DNA from: Lycorma delicatula
Taxonomy: Eukaryota > Arthropoda > Insecta > Hemiptera > Fulgoridae
DNA: 64,000 nt
Direction: 5' to 3'
NCBI RefSeq assembly: GCF_047948215.1
Contig: NC_134456.1
Location: 57,181,959-57,245,958, forward strand
Both the position numbers and the translations under genes were made by a program. A model generated the notes under the pieces. The model was not told the origin of the DNA, did not search any database, and saw only the letters and a program-made list of their open reading frames with translations. Below, one piece after another: positions 1-12,530 of this stretch (the stretch's first letter is position 1; each line of letters starts with the position of its first letter).

Positions 1-13
1 ACACAAGCAATTT

Positions 14-330
14 GAGCGGTATGATGTCTTTCGTAGTTCGTGAAACAGTCAGTAAGGAGAAATGAATACTGCATAACGTTTGGTTTAAATGCCAATGGGT
101 ACGAAATGCAGTTATCTTTGTCAGAAAGGCAGACATGAGGAGATGCCGTAAGAGATAATATAATTGCGAAATAGGCTTGCAAAAGGTGACATGGCTGGAG
201 AGCAGTCGACATCCCCTCTATTTTACATACTCTTGGTCAAAGGAGTATACTTTGACAAAATTTTGCGTTGATAAATTAAGTGTAAGTCTGTACAGTATTA
301 CGACTGGAAAAATTATTTACGTAAATATTG
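14..330 (+). pseudogene. Merlin-like (IS1595/ISXO2-type) transposase N-terminus, copy 1, decayed
   Basis: Conceptual translation with frameshifts gives pieces such as MMSF, RKADMRRCRK, NCEIGLQK and TWLESSR, then YYDWKNYLRK. This order resembles the N-terminal zinc-ribbon region of Merlin/IS1595-type transposases: a cysteine-rich stretch, then a K-G-(S/T)-W-x-E-x-S-(R/H)-L-like motif, then a D-W motif. The same segment recurs in inverted orientation at about 2474-2803, which confirms a repeated element. No DDE catalytic core is visible downstream. Stops and frameshifts show it is dead. Family assignment is from remembered motif order and is moderately uncertain; its repeat status is firm. Confidence 0.5.
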
Positions 331-2473
331 AATTTGTGTAGGCTTCGACCAAAAAGAGAAACCGTAAAGAGTACGGTACAAGCAGACAACTATTAGACTC
401 CTATATGAGGAAGTTTTTATGGCTGCACCATAAAAATTTACTGCATTATAGATTTATTCTATCTTATTGCGGCAAAACGATGTATTTCCGCAAATTTTGC
501 ATTATGTAGTAGTTGACTGTCTGCATAATAATCTTCCGTTATTCGAAGTGTTCTTTAGGTTAGTTTCAGGTAGGTGAGTAGAATACATTAAATGTGTGAC
601 TTGTGTATAGCATAGTTTTTAAAATTATTTTATAGGATACTTTTCTGCGTACGGCAAGTTGGCGTTTGGATGACCAATTAAGAATGGTAAGTGAATGTTT
701 GAATTTTGTTAATATTCTACTATTGTACATTTTTATGTGAAGTTAAAGTAATGTTTCGTTAGTTGCCGTGTAACATTACTCTGTAAAACCGTTGTCGAAA
801 AGCATTGTTATGGGTGACACGACTATATGAGCTAAACGTTGCCCTACTTTACTGTAAACTCGCATTGTCGGAGTGGAAAAGCCCTAGTCTTCTGTTCGGA
901 TGCGTAATTTCCAAACTCAGCGAATATGTGGAAAAAATAATTCATAAATAATGCAAAAAATTGAGTGTAGGGCACATAACAGGAAAAAACCGTTTAATTT
1001 AAACGAAACGGACACTACATCACTGCGTAAATCAAATTGCTACTCTTATATTTCCATAAACTAAAAAAACTTAATTTTTCTTACAGCAGTTGCTATTGTA
1101 AAGAATCTTTTTAAAGGGACAAAAAGAGTCCGCCTAAGAGAGGGAGATTTTAAGTCGAAATAAATTACTTCACGTTAATTTACTCCAACCTTTCGATAAA
1201 CTTATTATTAAAACTGTGGCCCGTAATAATAAAAAAAAAGAAAAGAAAAGAACTCTTAGAAATACGATAGTACATAAATTTTATGAAGTATAATTAAATT
1301 TTAAAATTATAAATTTTACCTAATTCTTTGATCAATAAACAACTTAAATATATGTCATATAAAATGAATAAAATCTATATAAAATTTTCATTAAAATAAA
1401 AAATAAATAACAAACAAATTCTGCAATAACTGTTTCTCAGATAGAATGGAATATCTTTGTTGTGAATAGTACAACATTAGGAGAGCACGTGCCACCGTTG
1501 CCGCATGCCACGCCACTGTACACACCAACATGTTACAACCGAATTGATAATGAAGTGTAATTGTTATACAATTATACTGTATTATACGTTTTCAGAATTA
1601 TACATAATGTTTCTCTGTACATGCGACTTAGATATTTATCTCGTTTTTTTAAAGAATTATTGCCAGCCTTTGTTAAATATATAAATTTAATAATGAATGA
1701 TATTTTCCATCGTACATATCATATTATTTTTTTCTGATAGATATTTAATGAATATATCATTAGATATATTTAACAGGTATCTTAGAAATGATATATCTGA
1801 CAGATATATCTTTTCTACGATAAATATCTGCAGTAATTTCAAACATACCTGCAAGAAATTCTTTTGATAGGTTCACGGGATAATTTTCAGGATTCGGTGA
1901 CTTGTTACATTTTATACAATTATTAATGGCTTGCAGTTTTTGTTCGTTAACCAGTTAATATCACATTCATCATTATTTTTCAATAGTATGAGTAATTCCT
2001 CTGAAATGTAAGATTATTATAGATTTATAATTATTAATAGTTGTTTTTGGGAATTGTGGCGTTCGGGAATAAAAGATTTGTCGTATCAGATCGCCTCTAA
2101 TCATTTTATTAACATTCATTTTTATACATCACATACTAAAATATGCATACACGTTATTTAAATAGTAGTTACTAGCTCGTGTTATTGCACCAGTAACCTT
2201 TCAGCCATCGTCTAAGAATTCTTACTAAGTTCAGGATCCGAATAAAAAAAGGTTTTACGTTAATGTTTATGCTTATATGTACTTCGTGTTTGTCAGTAAA
2301 TTTTAGATAGAATATTTTTAATGCACAGAATATGCAAGTCGTTTTGTAGAGTTCTCTTGAATACGCAGTTTATCAGAATTTGTACTACAAATAATAGGAA
2401 GTTTTGTTCAAAGGTTTTTTGACAAAGACTGAAAGAATTCAATATTTTATAAATATATTGAACTTTTTCTGTC
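331..2473. other. AT-rich spacer between inverted Merlin-like copies; no gene seen
   Basis: No open frame, recognisable protein or structural RNA was found. The stretch is AT-rich with short homopolymers, including an A/G-rich run near 1231-1250. It contains no recognisable DDE core that would link the two flanking transposase pieces into one element. Confidence 0.5.
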
Positions 2474-2803
2474 CAAACTCACATTTAATTTGTCAGAGCC
2501 AAATTTCGTCAATGTCTACTCTTTCGACCAAGAGTATATAAAAAAGAGATTTATCGAGCAGAAGTCGACTGCTCTCCAGCCATGTCCCTTTTTAAAAGTC
2601 TATTTCGCAATTATATTCTCTCTTACATGTCCTCCTGTCTGCCTTTCTGAAAAAGATTTTCGGTGCCCGAAATGCTTGGTAAACATTTCGTGCCCGTTGG
2701 TACTTAAATCAATCGTTATGTAGTATTCCTTTCTCCATAAGAAAATCATCTGCTTTCTCTTTAGTGTAGCTTCCACGGACTAACTCGGTGAAAGACATCA
2801 TAT
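2474..2803 (-). pseudogene. Merlin-like transposase N-terminus, copy 2, inverted relative to copy 1
   Basis: The minus strand reads as the same protein segment as copy 1 and is better preserved: KEKADDFLMEKGILHND, then FRKADRR, CKREYNCEID and KGTWLESSRL. DNA identity to 14-292 is obvious, for example the shared GACATGGCTGGAGAGCAG block and the CAGAAAGGCAGACA block. The two copies point toward each other across about 2.2 kb. The 77-codon plus-strand frame starting at 2490 is an antisense shadow of this segment. No catalytic core follows on the minus strand. The pair could be the two ends of one rearranged element or two independent insertions. Confidence 0.5.
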
Positions 2804-4189
2804 CCTAGAGTGCGACAACAGTGATTAGTTGAACTAAAAGTTTTATTGTGCTATATAACTTACTTGATACTTAGACGTACGTTATGATACTTCCGTAATG
2901 TCAGAACTTTGGAGCCAGCGCCAATTTTAGTGCTTACAGAGAAGAATTTACAATTTTTATTTTAGTCTATTAGAAAAGATCTACTGCATAAGAACTAGGC
3001 GTTTGTTCCTTTTCATGTGTCGTTCAATGTAGAGGATCAGTTTAAGAAACTGATTAAAATAAGTTCAAAAATACAGGTTGGACGATGTAATGTAAATATA
3101 ATTTCAGAAATTTTTTTCCGTAGCGAATTTGATATGTCACTTTTCAAATCACAGTTCTCATACCGATAAGTGTTGTTAGATGTCTTCGAAGCGTGAACAT
3201 GATTCTCAATGTACGATAGTAAAAATCGTTCTATCTATACATATGCTAATAAAGTGACTCGAAATGGAAGATGTTAGAACTGTAAATGCTAAACAACGTG
3301 GAGAGAAAACAGATACTTGGTAAACTTCTTTTTGGTTGAAGAGAAATAAGTGGAATAGAAGTTTCAGTATGATGCAAAAAAAAATAGTACAGGTGATTTT
3401 TTTTTCTAGGATAAAAATGTTTTCAAGGATAATTACAACTATGCAACAATGAAGCAGTCAATTAATGTATTCTAGTCAGTTACGATGAATTTTTTACGCT
3501 ATAAAAAACGTTAACAGGAAAATATCCTGAAAAATTGATTTTTTTTAAGTGAAACACGTACGAGTATTACGGATTAGAATATGAGGTAACATAATTTTGA
3601 TGAAAATATAAATACCATTACAACAGTAAAAATACAATAAAAATGTAGGTATTATAATTATAACATAACAAAGTTTTTGTAATTGCATATTAATATTGCT
3701 GTCGATATTACTTATGTTTTATAGAGTATAGATCATATTCTGACAAACACCATTTGCTTCCTTTAAAATAAGTGGTATAATTTACTTTGTTTGATTATAC
3801 CCAATTATTTTTGCTCGTATCGTATCTGATTCTAAGTTTGAAGTATATTGTTGGTAATCTCAATAACTGCTCTCTAGTCGATCTTTTCCATTTTCAGATC
3901 GTCTTTATTCAGATTAATTCGTTGCAGTAATTGTTTGAATTCTTTGTACAAGTACACTACGTACTTGTATGTCTACAAGTACTTAGATTATACTTGTAGA
4001 TTACTGTACTACACGCAAAAAAGACAGAGACAAAGGTCATCAAATCAGCCAGAGTACGTGTAAATTGGTGCTATTCTTTCAGAGGTCTCATCTTGTGGAG
4101 TTTTAGAAGGCTTGATCCCAAACTAACTCAAGAGTACATGTAGTTAAGGCCATAGTAAGCTAAAACGCTGTCTAAACCCTTAATTGGAG
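2804..4189. other. AT-rich DNA, nothing recognised
   Basis: No open frame or repeat match within the window was recognised here. A small stem around 3951-3999 uses the words GTACTTGTA and TACAAGTAC repeatedly and is of no assigned meaning. Confidence 0.45.
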
Positions 4190-4370
4190 ATCACTATTTC
4201 AACCCTGATTCCTCCCTTTTAGCTGAAATTTATCATGATAAACTGGAAGCGGAAGTGAATATTGTCAAACACCGTGTAGTTATGCTTGCTGAATTCAATA
4301 TACCCAATATTAATTTGAGAAAAACCAATCTGAAGAAAGTAGACCAATGTACTGTAAGTAAAACAAGTAA
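4190..4370 (+). pseudogene. Possible non-LTR retrotransposon endonuclease fragment
   Basis: One frame reads SSLLAEIYHDKLEAEV, then VVMLAEFNIPNINLRK. The string AEFNIPNIN resembles the GDFN-x-P motif of the apurinic/apyrimidinic-type endonuclease of Jockey/CR1-like LINEs, with G-D changed to A-E. The frame continues into stop-rich sequence where a SDH-type motif cannot be identified. The call rests on a single motif and the spacing before it, so a chance match is possible. Confidence 0.35.
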
Positions 4371-5219
4371 GATTTAACTGTCTTTTGGTCACATTTATCT
4401 TTTGCTTATACTAAAACTTTAAGTTTGAAAGTTTGATTTTTCTTATTATTTGATAAGAGTAGCGTTTCCCGAACTATAAAAGACACCTAAATGGTGCTGC
4501 TAATTATAAGCCTATATCGATAGGTTAAATTTTTCTTCAGGTTTTTGTACAGATACTAAATGAATATCTAAAAAGTTTGTTAAAGAGCCCATTGCTTTAC
4601 AGAAAATTATCTTGATAAGTACTGGAGGGATGCAGACAGGGATCAGCCATCTACCCGTCATGAATTATATGAAAGCCTCAAGTCCAGTGCTATGCAAGGA
4701 CGTATTAAAATATCAACAGTGTGTTCACACAGTATTTTCACAGTCGCTTTGATCTGTTAGGCTTGTTAATTAATATAGAGGGTATATAGATTAGCACTTC
4801 AGTAGAGGGTAACGTTATGAAATAGGAAATTCTGTTACTGCTACTACGATCTGATGAAATGGAAGCCAAATACGAGGATATTAGTGGATATTTTTGATAT
4901 TAACATGTAACGTGTTAATGATACAGTACGAGTGTTTAATGATTATTAAAATATTGCAATTACGTGGATATATTTTTTCACCGAGTAAAAACTTTACTTA
5001 TACAATATATATTGTCCCACGTAGAGTGTCGTCATGCTTACCGGAAGTTATAGGAGAGAAAAAAAGAGAGAGAGACTAGCTGAAAAGGCATAATTAAATA
5101 AAGAAAATTATGTTTAAAAATATGTATTTATAATTATGAATCCTGTTACTCGTTTTTTTCCGTCTTATCTTACAACTATCTCCATTTATTCTCTTTGAAT
5201 TTTATTTGCACAAATGTTG
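4371..5219. other. No recognised gene
   Basis: A 61-codon open frame at 4894-5079 has no recognisable motif and no sequence support as a gene. The rest is AT-rich. Confidence 0.4.
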
Positions 5220-5227
5220 GCCTAGAT

Positions 5228-6117
5228 CACTGATTCTCAACCTGTTTAACTCCAAGACCTCGAAAGAAAAAAAAAATATATATATGTATAATGAATATTT
5301 CGCGACCTCCTAACTTCAACCCAACGAAAGCTAGTTAAAACTACGTATTTTGCTGGGTTGAAAGTGAGGGGCGTAAACATGCACGTATAAAGTGTAGAAA
5401 CAAGAAAGCAATTTACAGGTTCCAACTTGATGTGTACGTGCGCCTTGTAATTTGGTCTGCTTGCATAAGATTCGCTGTGAGAGCATCATGTTCGAATATA
5501 AAAATAATTCAGTTGGCGGAGTATAACCCGGAAAATAAAAATAATAATAATATGATTAATATAATAATAATATTTTCTCGAATCATTTAGTGAAAATCCA
5601 TTTAGTGAAAACGTTGTTGAAGCGACTAAGTTACCAGTTGAGATTCACGACTAGCTCATCGAAATGTCTACCGATAAAACGTTACAACTACAATTCACAT
5701 CTGAAGGTTTAGATACATTTTGGCTTGCTCGACGAAGTGAATGTGGAAACTTAGTGACAGGATAGAAAATATTATTCCCTTTCGTCACTTCTTACCTCTG
5801 TGAAAAGAGGTTGAAAATGTTTTTTTATTTGGCTATGACTGCGCTAAAAACAAAATACAGGAATCTGTCTTTTATACAAAACAATTTGCTTCTGTGTGTT
5901 TCTAACATAAGTGGAGAAACTTTTAAATGAAAAGCAAATGACACTAACTCATTAATTTATTTTGTTTGCATGTGTACTTATAAATGTAAGTAAAATGTTT
6001 ATAATAAATGATGTTTTTTATCATAAAATGATTTCATTATTATTAACATGTAAAATTTTAGCCTAATTTTGCAGCCCCACTTTCTTGTTACCGTACCTCC
6101 CAGGGTGATAAACGCTG
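5228..6117 (+). mobile_element. Internally deleted hAT element with 8-bp target duplications
   Basis: The left end begins CACTGATTCTCAACCTG, and the right end finishes GGGTGATAAACGCTG, an imperfect inverted match. The flanks are GCCTAGAT (5220-5227) and GCCTAGTT (6118-6125), matching at 7 of 8 bases as expected for hAT insertion. At 890 bp it is far shorter than an autonomous hAT (about 2.5-3 kb); only the transposase C-terminus remains inside. Simple AAT-type repeats lie near 5541-5572. It is best read as a deletion derivative mobilised in trans, or one deleted after insertion. Confidence 0.72.
5578..5925 (+). pseudogene. hAT transposase C-terminal dimerisation region, remnant
   Basis: The frame reads NPF, VVEATKLPVEI, then LIEMSTDKTLQLQF, LDTFWLARRSECGNL, and LFPFVTSYLCEKRL, followed by LAMTALKTKYRN. 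This is the usual C-terminal order of ZBED5-type hAT transposases: an S-D-x-x-L block, F-W motif, L-P-F-x-T-x-Y-L-C-E motif, then K-T-K-Y-R-N. At least one stop interrupts it (G-stop-K before the LFPF block). The BED zinc finger and the catalytic core are absent. It lies wholly inside the 890-bp element. Confidence 0.68.
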
Positions 6118-6125
6118 GCCTAGTT

Positions 6126-6721
6126 TATATCTGCGTTTATATATTTTAATCATACCTAAATTTTTAGTATCACTAATAAAAAAGCAGCTTGAATTTAAGT
6201 TACTATAATTTTGAAAAAAGAGAAATGTAGAAAACCGTAATGCACAAAAAATTACTCAGTTCCATAATCTTTATTTTATTAAGAATTCCTTTAAAAAGCA
6301 AGCAACGGGCAGAATTTTTTTTCATTTAATAAACCAGGCAAGTAGTTAGTATTTCATCCCTTTATTGGCATATGCGTTTCCCTAGTTTAGTAAGACAACG
6401 ACTCTTTTTTTGCAAATTTTCTTTTTTACATATGTTAAAATATGAATATTTTCTTTAACCTCATCTTACTTCAGGTCGTATCGGTAAACCTTCAGTCAGC
6501 TTTGTTGTATCAGTGTAATTTTACAGAGCAGAAGATACATCCTGGCGATGAAATTATTAATACTGTTTTTCTTTGTACGTTTATCAGCGATATTTATTGA
6601 TGACTTTATTTCAAGATTTAGTCAAATAATTTTAATTATCCGGAGTTCATAAGAAAATGTAATTTTCTTTTCTTGAATTAGTTCTAGTTTCGTAGGACCA
6701 CGCATATATTTGCAATTATAA
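6126..6721. other. No recognised gene
   Basis: AT-rich sequence without recognisable coding or repeat structure. Confidence 0.4.
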
Positions 6722-7470
6722 TTTTATGTTATGATGTTTGGTTTCCCTTTTTTCCCAATATTTTCTCATTCTAATTACATGTTTTTTTCTTTCTTCCTTC
6801 ACTCCATTTTAAATTTAGATTTAACCCTCTTCAATCGAGGGTCCTTTTCCTTTTATTATACCTCTATAATCACTTCTATTTTCTATATCTTAAATTCTAA
6901 TGTTTACCTTTTCCATGTTCCTTAACTTCTTTAGACCAGCTTGTTGTCGTTTTCCGTTTTCCAAATAATTCTCTAGTTCTCCGCTAATCTATTCTTATTC
7001 ATTCTTTTAATGTGACCGTAGAAATTTGCCTTCTATTCATAGAAGTGTGAGAAGCGTGAATCTTTCGTAGAAATGTGAGGTTCTTTCAATTTTCATATGT
7101 AGCTCTTTATTGCTTCTTAATTTATATTCTCGATTTACTCAAATTAGCCCTAGAATCTTCCTCAAAATTTTCCTTTCTTTTCCATCATATCCATTGCAAA
7201 CGTTTTTCTTTGTGATTTACATTCTGTTGCACATAATGCTTCTGTTTTAACCATAATTTGATAAAGTCTTATCCTGGCACTGATGGTTAGTGCCAAGTTA
7301 TCTTATCGCTAATGTTATCTTTTCTATCTTTAATTAAACTTCTGTTCTTTCAGAAGAAATTTGTAATCCTATTTTATCATCTATTTCCTGTACTATTTCT
7401 ACCAGTATTTTTTTATCTGTTGGCTTATGACAGAATTGCAATATCCTCATTTAGCCAGACAATCGATCTA
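6722..7470 (-). pseudogene. LINE reverse-transcriptase C-terminal half, family A, copy 1
   Basis: Minus-strand translation with frameshifts gives DIAILS (remnant of the F-A-D-D catalytic box), then EIVQEIDDKIGLQISSERTEV, a KTEAL thumb motif, and at the C-terminus KEERKKHVIRMRKYWEKRE. The same order, box by box, occurs in the plus-strand copy at 19.93-21.24 kb, including the basic ERRKKHSERMKK-like tail. It is 5'-truncated inside the RT domain, as is usual for LINEs. Many stops and frameshifts mark it as old. The 64-codon plus-strand frame at 6731-6925 is its antisense shadow. The LINE clade is not resolved. Confidence 0.62.
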
Positions 7471-8269
7471 CTTCCATAAATTTTTTATTTTTGTTTTGTA
7501 AACTTTTGTAGTGATGTTCTCACTCTTTTAGATCTAATATCCACTACTATTCGCTGATAATTTATGTACCAAGAAAGCTGTTCCTAATGTCCATAATTCA
7601 TTTGTTGGTTCTACTATATTTTCTCTTTTTTTCATTGGATATTATATATTCCCAAATTATCTTGTCTCCTATCTCTTAACTCCTGACTCTATAACTTATT
7701 CTTTCAATGCTTTCTTTCATAAAATTAGTTAGTCCCTGAATTTTACCCACTTTTATTACAGTTGATTATAAGTTCTTGTTCCCTTTTCTTGATATTATTT
7801 GTTCTTATCTTGCCGTCAAGGTTTCCAACTGATCTTTATCAGACTATCTTTATCTTCTTACTGATCTTTAAAGAAAGTGGCCGCTAAAAATAAATTAAAA
7901 ACTTTATTAAAGAAAAAGGTTTACTTTTAAATTTATATTTAAAATTATCAATAGGTCAGAACAAGAATTAAATCATCATTTTTTATCAAATTATATCTTC
8001 AAATTCTAGCTTTTTCAAATATTTTACTTCATTTAAACGATACTATTTCACTATTAAAATTAGCAGTGTTAATGATGTCTGGTAGATTTTAGGGAGAGGT
8101 AGGACTGTATGTTCATAGGTGATGAATGAAGACAACGCTTTGTTGCTTCTTGAATAATGGTTTAATGAATTGTCGTCTTGACAGTTAATGAAATGAATTG
8201 TAACATAACGTATAACTTGACGTAAAAAATAATAAATATAAAATTAAATACAACTTTAAAGCTAACGTT
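7471..8269. other. No recognised gene
   Basis: Upstream flank of the minus-strand LINE relic. It may contain further unrecognisable RT sequence but nothing I can support. Confidence 0.35.
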
Positions 8270-8430
8270 CATCCGAACAAAGAATGGAGTCCATCCGTAC
8301 TAAGAATATGACGAGACTGCCTTGGATCAGATTCGAGCGCCGAATGCTAGTACGAGCGAAACTCTCCGGTGAGCGCTAGCACCCACCAGATCGCAGCACC
8401 GGACGGCTCGATGTGGAACGGAACAATATC
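8270..8430. other. Isolated GC-rich island, unidentified
   Basis: A stretch of about 160 bp is markedly richer in GC and CpG than its surroundings, with words such as GATTCGAGCGCCGAATG and CCGGTGAGCGCTAGC. There is no open frame. Such an island in this background usually marks part of a transposon (LTR or UTR), but I find no second copy in the window to prove it. Confidence 0.3.
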
Positions 8431-8894
8431 ATAACAGCAATTTGTGTTCTTTTTCCTTACTTATCAGCCTTTTTAAAAAAAATCTAAAAATGATTCTTAA
8501 TAGCTATAAACGTAATGGAAAAACTAATTATTTCTTATCATTACTTCTTGCAAATAAAAGCTCTATTATCTACACAAATTTATTTTAATAAATCATCCAA
8601 CTTAAATAAAACAGTATTTAATAATAAAAGATATAAACGAATAGTTTATCAATTATAATTTGTATAATAATGAATTGGTTGCGAATTCTTAACTAATTCG
8701 TTATTAATTATAAAAAACCTAACTTTTGTTACTTCTAATAATAATAATAATAATAATACAGCATAACTCACTTAAATAACTATGTTAGTTCTTAGTATTA
8801 TACAAAAAGTTATCTTTAAACTAAAGACCGTTTCATTTTAAAAAATCTGTTCTGAAAACTTTATAAATATTTTTTCTTTAACTTAAACTACCTA
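8431..8894. other. AT-rich DNA with a short AAT repeat
   Basis: The run (ATA)n at about 8739-8758 is the only pattern. It is followed by the mariner 3' flank. Confidence 0.4.
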
Positions 8895-9961
8895 CCTTAT
8901 ATTACTTCTCTATATATATAATCGTCACATAAATTAAAGCATTTATCGTAGCGATACACCAACTTCAATATACTCTCTTCGGATTCTTCTGCCGTCAGTT
9001 CATTTAGTCACTAATTAACAGCATTTTTAAGTTTATCGTCACCGGTGAATTGCTTATCACTAAAAACTTCTTTCAGTTTCTCAAACAAATGGTAATCAGA
9101 AGGACCTTAGTCCGGACCAAATGGTGGGTGATCGTAAATTTTCCATCCAAATGTTCTCAGTAAATAACGTGTCGGACCCGCAACATGTGGACATGCATTA
9201 TCGTGTAGCAGGCGACGCCGTCGGTCAGCCGCCCACGTCGTCGATTTTGAATAGCGCGCCGTAACTTACATAAAGTTTCGCAGTAGGCTTCTTTAATATA
9301 GTCGTTCCACGTGGCATGAAATCAATCAGCAGTATGCCAAGCCGATCCCAAAAGACTGTGGTCATCAGTTTGCGTTCAAATGGCTCTGGTTTGACCTTTG
9401 GTCTGGTTGGTGATAGAGGATGACCCATTCAATTGACTGCCATTTCTCCCTGGTTTGAAATACGAAATCCATGTTTCAGCGCCGGTAGCAATTGAATTAA
9501 GGAACTCATCACCTTTTTCTGTGTAGCGCATCAAAAATTCCAAAGCAGATCCCATTCGGTTTTTTTTTTGTGACGTTCCGTTAAGACGTGCGGCACCCAA
9601 CGTGCAGAAACATTTCTGAAGCCGAAATGGTAATGAATAATGCGACCGATAACAGCTGTTGAAACATCAGGAAAGGGCCAGGTCGGAAATCGTTGAGCGA
9701 CAATTCTGATTTCATCGTCGACGTTTCAACAACTCCTCGGTGATTATCGAGGGCCTCCCGAACGCTATTAATCGTGCACATTAATTCCGTTATTTCTAAA
9801 GTTTTCACATCACTTTCGGACGTTTCTTTCATTCATTACATTATCACCGTACACAGCAACCAATTCTTGATGAATTTCAGCTGGCTTAACGTTTTGATGA
9901 TTTAAAAAACTTATGACTACAGTATTTCACAGTCGGTGGCAACATCTATTTTACTATTCAT
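8895..9961 (-). pseudogene. mariner transposase (DD34D), decayed
   Basis: The minus strand shows the whole protein order of a mariner transposase. An N-terminal helix-turn-helix region contains KPAEIHQELVAVYGDN-like text in alternating frames. A FRNVSARWVP-like motif follows, then GSALEFLMRYTEKGDEF, TGAETWISYF, WDRLGILLIDFMPRGTT, LHDNACPHV and GPSDYHLFEKLKEVF. The second and third catalytic Asp codons (9200-9202 and 9095-9097) are 35 codons apart in one frame, giving exactly the D34D spacing. The first catalytic Asp is replaced by Ala (GCT at 9478-9480). Stops and frameshifts split it into three short frames. The start codon is inferred at 9961. Inactive. Confidence 0.85.
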
Positions 9962-10408
9962 TTTATAACGTAATAACTCACACTTAATCAAAGATACTAC
10001 AACGCGACAACTTACAGACAACAATGCAGTATGTACATTACTAGCCTGGCCATGAACGACACAGGTTTGCCAACCTTAAGGAGCAAAATTTCACAACGGG
10101 TCTTTATTTTAGAGATATCTCTCGTAATATATTTTATTGAGTGAATCGATTTTAACATGATATTTTGGGATTTCATCCGTCTTCGTTTGTAATTTCAAAA
10201 TAATATTTTGTAGTTTTAATTTGAAATTTCGTTCGTTTGTAACAGTTGGCGGCCAAACACGTTTACCGACTTGATAAAATCTTGCAGTAAGGTTCCTTTC
10301 TATTAGGAAGAACGAATGACGTTTAACAATTATTCATAAAATTTTCTATTTTGATATGATTGCTGTTATTTTTCTTTAACAAGAGGTTGATGACAATATG
10401 ATGAACGG

Positions 10409-10448
10409 GAAGTCTCTATCACGAAGTTATCTTCGTGATAGAGACTTC
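10409..10448. repeat. Perfect hairpin, 18-bp arms, 4-nt loop
   Basis: Arm GAAGTCTCTATCACGAAG, loop TTAT, then the exact reverse complement. There is no T-run or adjacent gene, so it does not look like a terminator. Chance occurrence of an 18-bp perfect hairpin is very unlikely in 64 kb. Confidence 0.9.
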
Positions 10449-12480
10449 GAGTGGTCTTACCACCATTTCTGATACAATATGTCGTCACCCAATATTTCCA
10501 GTCTCAATCGCTACGATTTACATTATTCCCTCCTTAAGATTTATTCCTTCTTTAACGATAAATTTTGTCTTCAAGACCGTTCTCCTAACGTAAAGCTTTG
10601 TGTTTTTATCAATACACTGCTAAACACTAAATTTACTATGGTTTTCCATTAAGTATTTTTTATCGTCTTCACCTAGAATACAATATTTATAAAATATCTG
10701 AAAAAGACAAAAGAAAATATGAAGACAGAGTGAAAGAACTTACATTTTTAACTGTCATCAGTCAGTAACATTTGGCATCCTTGGAAACAGTTCATATGAT
10801 ATTAATACAGTAAGATTGTTTGTGGAACTGGCTAAATCTTCTACTATCGAAAATTTTGTTTTGTACTTTATTTTAATTTTCATCCAATTAATTAAGTTTT
10901 GTTGTGCTGTTCAATTTTTTAATATCATTTAAAAACGAACGAAACATACTCTTTGCAATACAACAAGTATTTCAGGTATATAGATAAGAAAAATACACGT
11001 TGTTCCGAAAGGTAGCCTTTAATTATTGATAATGTAATAATCGACTACATTTTAAGCAGTGTGTACTTGATTACTTAACTCATTATATAAATTTTCAGAA
11101 ATTGTATGAAAAATTAAAAAATAACTCATAGAACTTCTACAAAACTGCTTACTACTCGGATAATTTATTTGTTATGATAACTCGAGACGGAGATATATTT
11201 TTAAGGTCACACATTCGAATAATAATTGATTAAAATTAAAATTTGATACGGGTAAAGAAAAACTCCATTTTTTAACATAATTTTGTCAAATTATTTTAAG
11301 TATGTTACGTATTTTACAGTTTATTATTGGGTTCAAAAACTGTGTATACCGTACCCCTCTGTGTATACTTTGTATATCAATAAAACAAACCATCGCGAAG
11401 ATCATATTTTTCCAGTTGTTTTTTAATTTAATCGAAATTTTTTTTACTATTTAAAAGAAATCTTAAATAAAGTAATAAATCAGAACAGATTTTGGTTTCA
11501 TCCGTATTACATTAGCTCTTGGATTATAAAATCTCAGCTTCAGTTGCCTACTTTCATTAGACTACAAGAATACTTTTATTTTAGAATTAATAATTTAACT
11601 TGTCTATGACATTTTGCCAGGACAACTTTTTGTTATTATATTCATATGAGTATCAAACGACTGATGGTATTTCAACTTTATAGAATTTTAATGTAACCTT
11701 GAAAGTAAGTTTGTTACCCATAATATCTAGTACAGGAGACTGGATAGACGAGTTGGATAATTTTTCTTAAGTCATTTACCTATCCACAAATTATTTTGGT
11801 AATCCTTTGTTACCATTTATTTGTTTCTAAATTAATACTCGTAAAAACGTATAAACGTAAATGCTTCTACAGATATTTTTCAAATAACAAACAAGTAAAT
11901 CCAAAATCTATCATAATCGATGGTATTTTATTTAATAAGTCAGATTGGTAAGTTAATTAACTCGATTCAACATCACAAAGTCAATTTTTTGTTTATGTTA
12001 ATATGATTACAACAATCAATGTTAATTTTACCGCTAAATGATATTACAGTTGATGATAATTTTCTAAACAGTAATGATGATAAAAGTATAAAATGGAAAT
12101 TTTTCTGTAGTAATAATTTTTTTAATGTAATATTTCATCTTTAAATATACTTTCTTATCTCTTCAATTTACTCATTTAAAACATATAAATTAAAACTAAC
12201 AAACATTAAAAAAGCATACGAAGCAGTTAAATTATTAAAAATAATTATAATAGTAATAGAAAAAGTTATTATTTTTTGTCTTGCCGTAATATGATTTATG
12301 TATTCAAACACATAAATTATGAGGAAAAGTAAACGTTACATACCAAATGAAATATTAATCGTAAGTATTAAAAATATATATTTAAGTGAATTTTAAATTA
12401 CTGTTATTATTTTAATGAATAAAACTTTGAAACAAAGTTATTAATTTCAAAAAGTTGATTGTAAAAGTGAAGGTTAATTG

Positions 12481-12530
12481 TAAAATTACTCCTGCAACCT
12501 AAAAATGTTTAGGTTGCAGGAGTAATTTTA
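12481..12530. repeat. Perfect hairpin, 23-bp arms, 4-nt loop
   Basis: Left arm 12481-12503, loop AATG, right arm 12508-12530, fully complementary. The core word is ACTCCTGCAACCT. It shares its right edge with a second hairpin (12525-12559). Confidence 0.92.

Noticed and set aside
2490..2723. 77-codon open frame with several cysteines
   Set aside because: It is antisense to the Merlin-like transposase segment, whose minus-strand reading matches a repeated copy at 14-292.
10409..10448. Transcription terminator or CRISPR-like repeat
   Set aside because: A single hairpin without a T-tract, an adjacent gene or regularly spaced copies, in a eukaryotic context.
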